Assembly: GCA_009602725.1 (NCBI GenBank)
Contig: WELB01000327.1
Coordinates: forward strand, 99,441 to 111,826
Length of the DNA: 12,386 nt
Reading direction: 5' to 3'
Source of the DNA: Spirogloea muscicola
Taxonomy: Eukaryota > Streptophyta > Zygnematophyceae > Spirogloeales > Spirogloeaceae
Below, one piece after another: positions 10,613 to 12,386 of this stretch. Position numbers and translations under genes: made by a program. Position 1 is the stretch's first letter. Each line of letters begins with the position of its first letter. The notes under the pieces are model-generated. The model was not told the origin of the DNA and searched no databases. It saw only the letters and a list, made by a program, of their open reading frames with translations.

Positions 10613-11303
10613 TGATGGCTGCGCGGGGACGAATTCGCCCCACCCGGACATGGCTCCCCAATGGGGTAATTAGAAACAAGGGGCCCCGATAAAATGGCCA
10701 CCCTGTGACGGGCTATGACCTGCTGGCTGGCCGATGGGCGCATTCGGCCACGGATTTGGGGCCCGAAAGGGTCCGTCCTCTGCCGGCCGAGGTGAGTCGA
10801 GGAGTAGGAGGGGCTGTGACCTTAGCGGCCGGCGGGCGCGGGGCCCGCCGAGGACGCGGGGGTCCTCGTCGGGGCGCGTGCCCGGCGACAAGTTTCCGCG
10901 CGGCACGCGGTTCTAGGCGGCTCGCCCGACCCGACGAGGACGCCCCGGGCCGTCCTCCGACCGCCTGCCACGTGCCTGCGCACGTGCGGCTCGGCGGCGA
11001 CCGCGGAGGCCGCCTTCGCCACGCGCACGTGGGACGGCCGGGCGGCCGGTGCCTTATCCGCCGCGGTGGCGCACGTGCCGGGCAGCCAGTGCCCGCCCTC
11101 CCTTGCTGGCGCCACGGACGAAGATCTCCTTCCGGAAGTAGACGCGGTCGTGAAGCACAATCAAACCCTCGCAGCGTAGTGGCCCGCTTCGGCACCCCGT
11201 CCCGACTGTCTTTATAGACAAGCACTTCTGTATGACCCGACTGCTGGGCCTTCTACAGCTTCCTTCTACTTTCACAACCGCCCTCCGGTCCCCACTTGGG
11301 AGA
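10613..11303. other. GC-rich island without a supported gene
   Basis: Open frames of about 170 codons lie on both strands over the same bases (10705-11217 plus; 10713-11225 minus), and another on the minus strand at 10822-11160. All are Arg/Pro/Gly/Ala-rich as expected from GC content, and none shows a domain I recognise. A short palindrome, TGTCT-TTAT-AGACA (11207-11220), includes a TATA-like TTTATAG. The island could be a promoter/CpG-rich segment or 5' part of an unrecognised gene. Confidence 0.4.
10969..11077. promoter_or_regulatory. Cluster of four G-boxes with an I-box-like site
   Basis: CACGTG occurs at 10969, 10981, 11026 and 11072, and CTTATC (reverse GATAAG, an I-box core) at 11052-11057. 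G-box plus I-box pairs are known in plant light-responsive promoters (bZIP and bHLH sites). A TATA-like TTTATAG follows at 11211. In GC-rich DNA CACGTG is less rare than normal, and no clear downstream gene is identified, so function is uncertain. Confidence 0.35.
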
Positions 11304-11348
11304 AAATATCTTCTTCCAACCCGTAAGAGCTGTTGGACGAAGATATTT
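11304..11348. repeat. 17-base inverted repeat (hairpin)
   Basis: AAATATCTTCTTCCAAC (11304-11320) is the reverse complement, with one mismatch, of GTTGGACGAAGATATTT (11332-11348), leaving an 11-base loop. A short direct repeat ACCCGTAA(G/C)AGCTG lies in the loop and again just after the hairpin. Confidence 0.85.
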
Positions 11349-11386
11349 GAACCCGTAACAGCTGGACTGCTTCGACTCCGGCTCCT

Positions 11387-11602
11387 TCAGACCTTGTCCA
11401 TTCCTTTGCGCTGGCTTTTCCCAGCCACCAGTCAATCTGGCCGCGCTTTCTTTCCAAGAGTCAATCAGTCAATCTGGCCGCGCTTTCTTTCCGAGAGCTT
11501 CGGGACCTTGTCGATCTTTGCGGGCTGGCTGTTTGAGAGAAAGCGCGGCCAGATTGACTGGTGGCTGGGAAAGGCCAGCCCAAAAGAATGGACAAGGTCT
11601 GA
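11387..11602. repeat. 65-base inverted repeat of retroelement tails, with internal copies
   Basis: The left arm 11387-11451 and right arm 11538-11602 are reverse complements at 62 of 65 positions. Each carries the GACCTTGTCCATTC tail motif and CCCAGCC stem. Within the loop, a 26-base segment of the left arm (11430-11455) is repeated directly at 11467-11492, and a weaker tail copy (GACCTTGTCGATC) begins at 11504. The right arm is the 3' UTR of the minus-strand element; the left arm is a second tail in the opposite orientation. Confidence 0.85.
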
Positions 11603-11651
11603 GGGAGCTTGAGTGCGAACGACTAGGACTAAGACATCAGCCAGGGAACGC

Positions 11652-12386
11652 TCAGTAACCTCTAGACAGGAGATGCAGATCCGAGTAGCTAGCTGGTGGA
11701 AAGACGTCGCCCAGACGGAAGCCGGAGGCCGCCGCCAAAGCTCGGCCTGGCATCTCGTTCAAGTGAACCGCGAAGGCGAGGGACCGCTGCATCGAGACGG
11801 CCAAACGCATACAGAACACCTGAGCGAGGGACCCGGCTACTTTGAAGCCGGGCTGCTCGCCCTGCTGCCCGAGGCGGCGGGCCGCTGCACGCCGCGCCAG
11901 GCGGTGGAGCAAGTCAAACCATTTGGAGCCAAAGGCTCCGTGCACGTCCACTGCCAGTGGAATGAATTCGTCGCCCACCGGGTGGTCCGAGTACTTCCGT
12001 TCCTTCTCGCCCGCCGCTTGGCCGACTGCGTAGCCCGCCTCCTCCGATGAGCGCTTTGCGCTGCTGGAAGCAAAGCTGTCAGTGGTGACGACGTCTGCGA
12101 TGAGCCGAGGCCCCCCGCCGAGCGCGCTGGCGACGAGGTCGGCGCGCCGGGTGTGGATGCGGCCATCCGCCCCAGCGGTCGGAGGCATGACGCTCGTGTT
12201 CTCAAGCGCCACCGCATAACCGGCCTCGACGAAGATGCCAAACATGGCATTTCGCAGCAGGTCGTGCGTTCCTGTCCGCTCCCCGCCCCGTGCGCACCTA
12301 AGCATGTGAGCTGCCAACAATGCCGCGTCGGAACCGCACTCGCCACACTCACACTGCTGTACCCCACTGAGGCAGGGGGGGTGGAG
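11652..12386 (-). CDS. Retroelement protein, C-terminal part: zinc motif and PD-(D/E)XK-like nuclease region (5'-partial)
   Basis: The minus-strand frame is open from the window edge (12386) to TGA at 11654-11652, giving 244 visible residues. From the edge: a zinc-knuckle-like CX2C-X9-H-X3-C (C14, C17, H27, C31), then RTGTHDLLR (37-45), FVEAGYAVALEN, RRADLVAS (Asp83), and RLIADVVTTD (Asp98), then EKERKYSD, then FIPLAVDVHGAFG. A CCHC motif followed by R-H and D...D-V is the order seen in the restriction-like endonuclease end of R2/CRE-type non-LTR retrotransposons. Similar tails occur on reverse transcriptase proteins of algae and early land plants. The reverse transcriptase itself would lie beyond the window. 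The classic catalytic K after the second Asp is not obvious; K128 or K131 could serve. The C terminus SDLHLLSRGY recurs in the 6435 remnant. Confidence 0.6.
   Translation of the reverse strand, partial: LHPPCLSGVQQCECGECGSDAALLAAHMLRCARGGERTGTHDLLRNAMFGIFVEAGYAVALENTSVMPPTAGADGRIHTRRADLVASALGGGPRLIADVVTTDSFASSSAKRSSEEAGYAVGQAAGEKERKYSDHPVGDEFIPLAVDVHGAFGSKWFDLLHRLARRAAARRLGQQGEQPGFKVAGSLAQVFCMRLAVSMQRSLAFAVHLNEMPGRALAAASGFRLGDVFPPASYSDLHLLSRGY

Larger units (their letters stand above)
11387..12386 (-). mobile_element. Retroelement 3' portion on the minus strand
   Basis: Reading leftward: the end of the open reading frame, stop at 11652, then about 50 bases and a 3' UTR tail (from 11602) with the GTCCATTCTTTTGGGCTGGC stem-loop. 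The frame is uninterrupted in the window, so the copy may be recent. The element's 5' end and any target-site duplication lie outside or could not be found. The 3' boundary is unclear because an inverted tail copy adjoins it. Confidence 0.55.

Noticed and set aside
10713-11225. Overlapping about 170-codon frames on both strands
   Set aside because: Both are Arg/Pro/Gly-rich with no recognisable motif. Two long opposing frames are expected by chance in such GC-rich sequence.
11232-11612. Plus-strand frame of 126 codons
   Set aside because: It consists largely of the hairpin and inverted-repeat tail sequences, and its apparent similarity to minus-strand frames comes from those repeats.

Overview
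The window looks like nuclear DNA from a green-lineage eukaryote, most likely a streptophyte alga or early-diverging plant. The reasons are GC-rich exons with short GT-AG introns, a plant-type DREB-class AP2/ERF transcription factor, and plant-type telomere repeats (TTTAGGG). I cannot name the species. Retroelement fragments and three single ambiguous bases (3200, 6613, 10524) suggest a repeat-rich assembly.

Layout. 1-1652 (+): 3' part of an AP2/ERF (DREB-type) gene with two large CAG/polyglutamine tracts, LxLxL (EAR-like) motifs and one intron. 1653-2976: no convincing gene, apart from two short upstream ORFs at the right end. 2977-6325 (+): an 11-exon tandem AAA+ ATPase of the AFG2/CIP111/SPATA5 clade. 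I rebuilt it from splice sites. All phases agree and the model gives 559 codons plus stop. 6414-6740 (+): the 3' tail of a retroelement, 5'-truncated. 7015-8239 (+): a secreted CHRD-domain protein in three exons. 8240-10456: visibly AT-richer DNA with a short CCCTAAA array, the last two exons of a membrane transporter with no front half, and another retroelement 3' tail. 10457-10526: ten TTTAGGG units. 10527-11240: a very GC-rich island with four G-boxes. 11304-12386: hairpins and inverted repeats, then the C-terminal part of a retroelement protein on the minus strand (zinc motif plus a PD-(D/E)XK-like nuclease region), open at the window edge.

The host genes look unrelated: a transcriptional regulator, a ribosome-biogenesis or proteostasis-type ATPase and a secreted protein. 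There is no operon or pathway. The unifying theme of the right half is a retroelement family. Its protein ends in S-D-L-x-L-L-S-R-G-Y, and its 3' untranslated tail carries a conserved 'GTYCATTCTTT...GGGCTGG-loop-CCAGCCC' stem-loop. Copies of the tail occur at 6552, 6675, 10409, 11390 and 11602 (reverse), plus a weaker one at 11504. One copy runs directly into a telomere-repeat array. This retroelement/telomere association is the most interesting part of the window.
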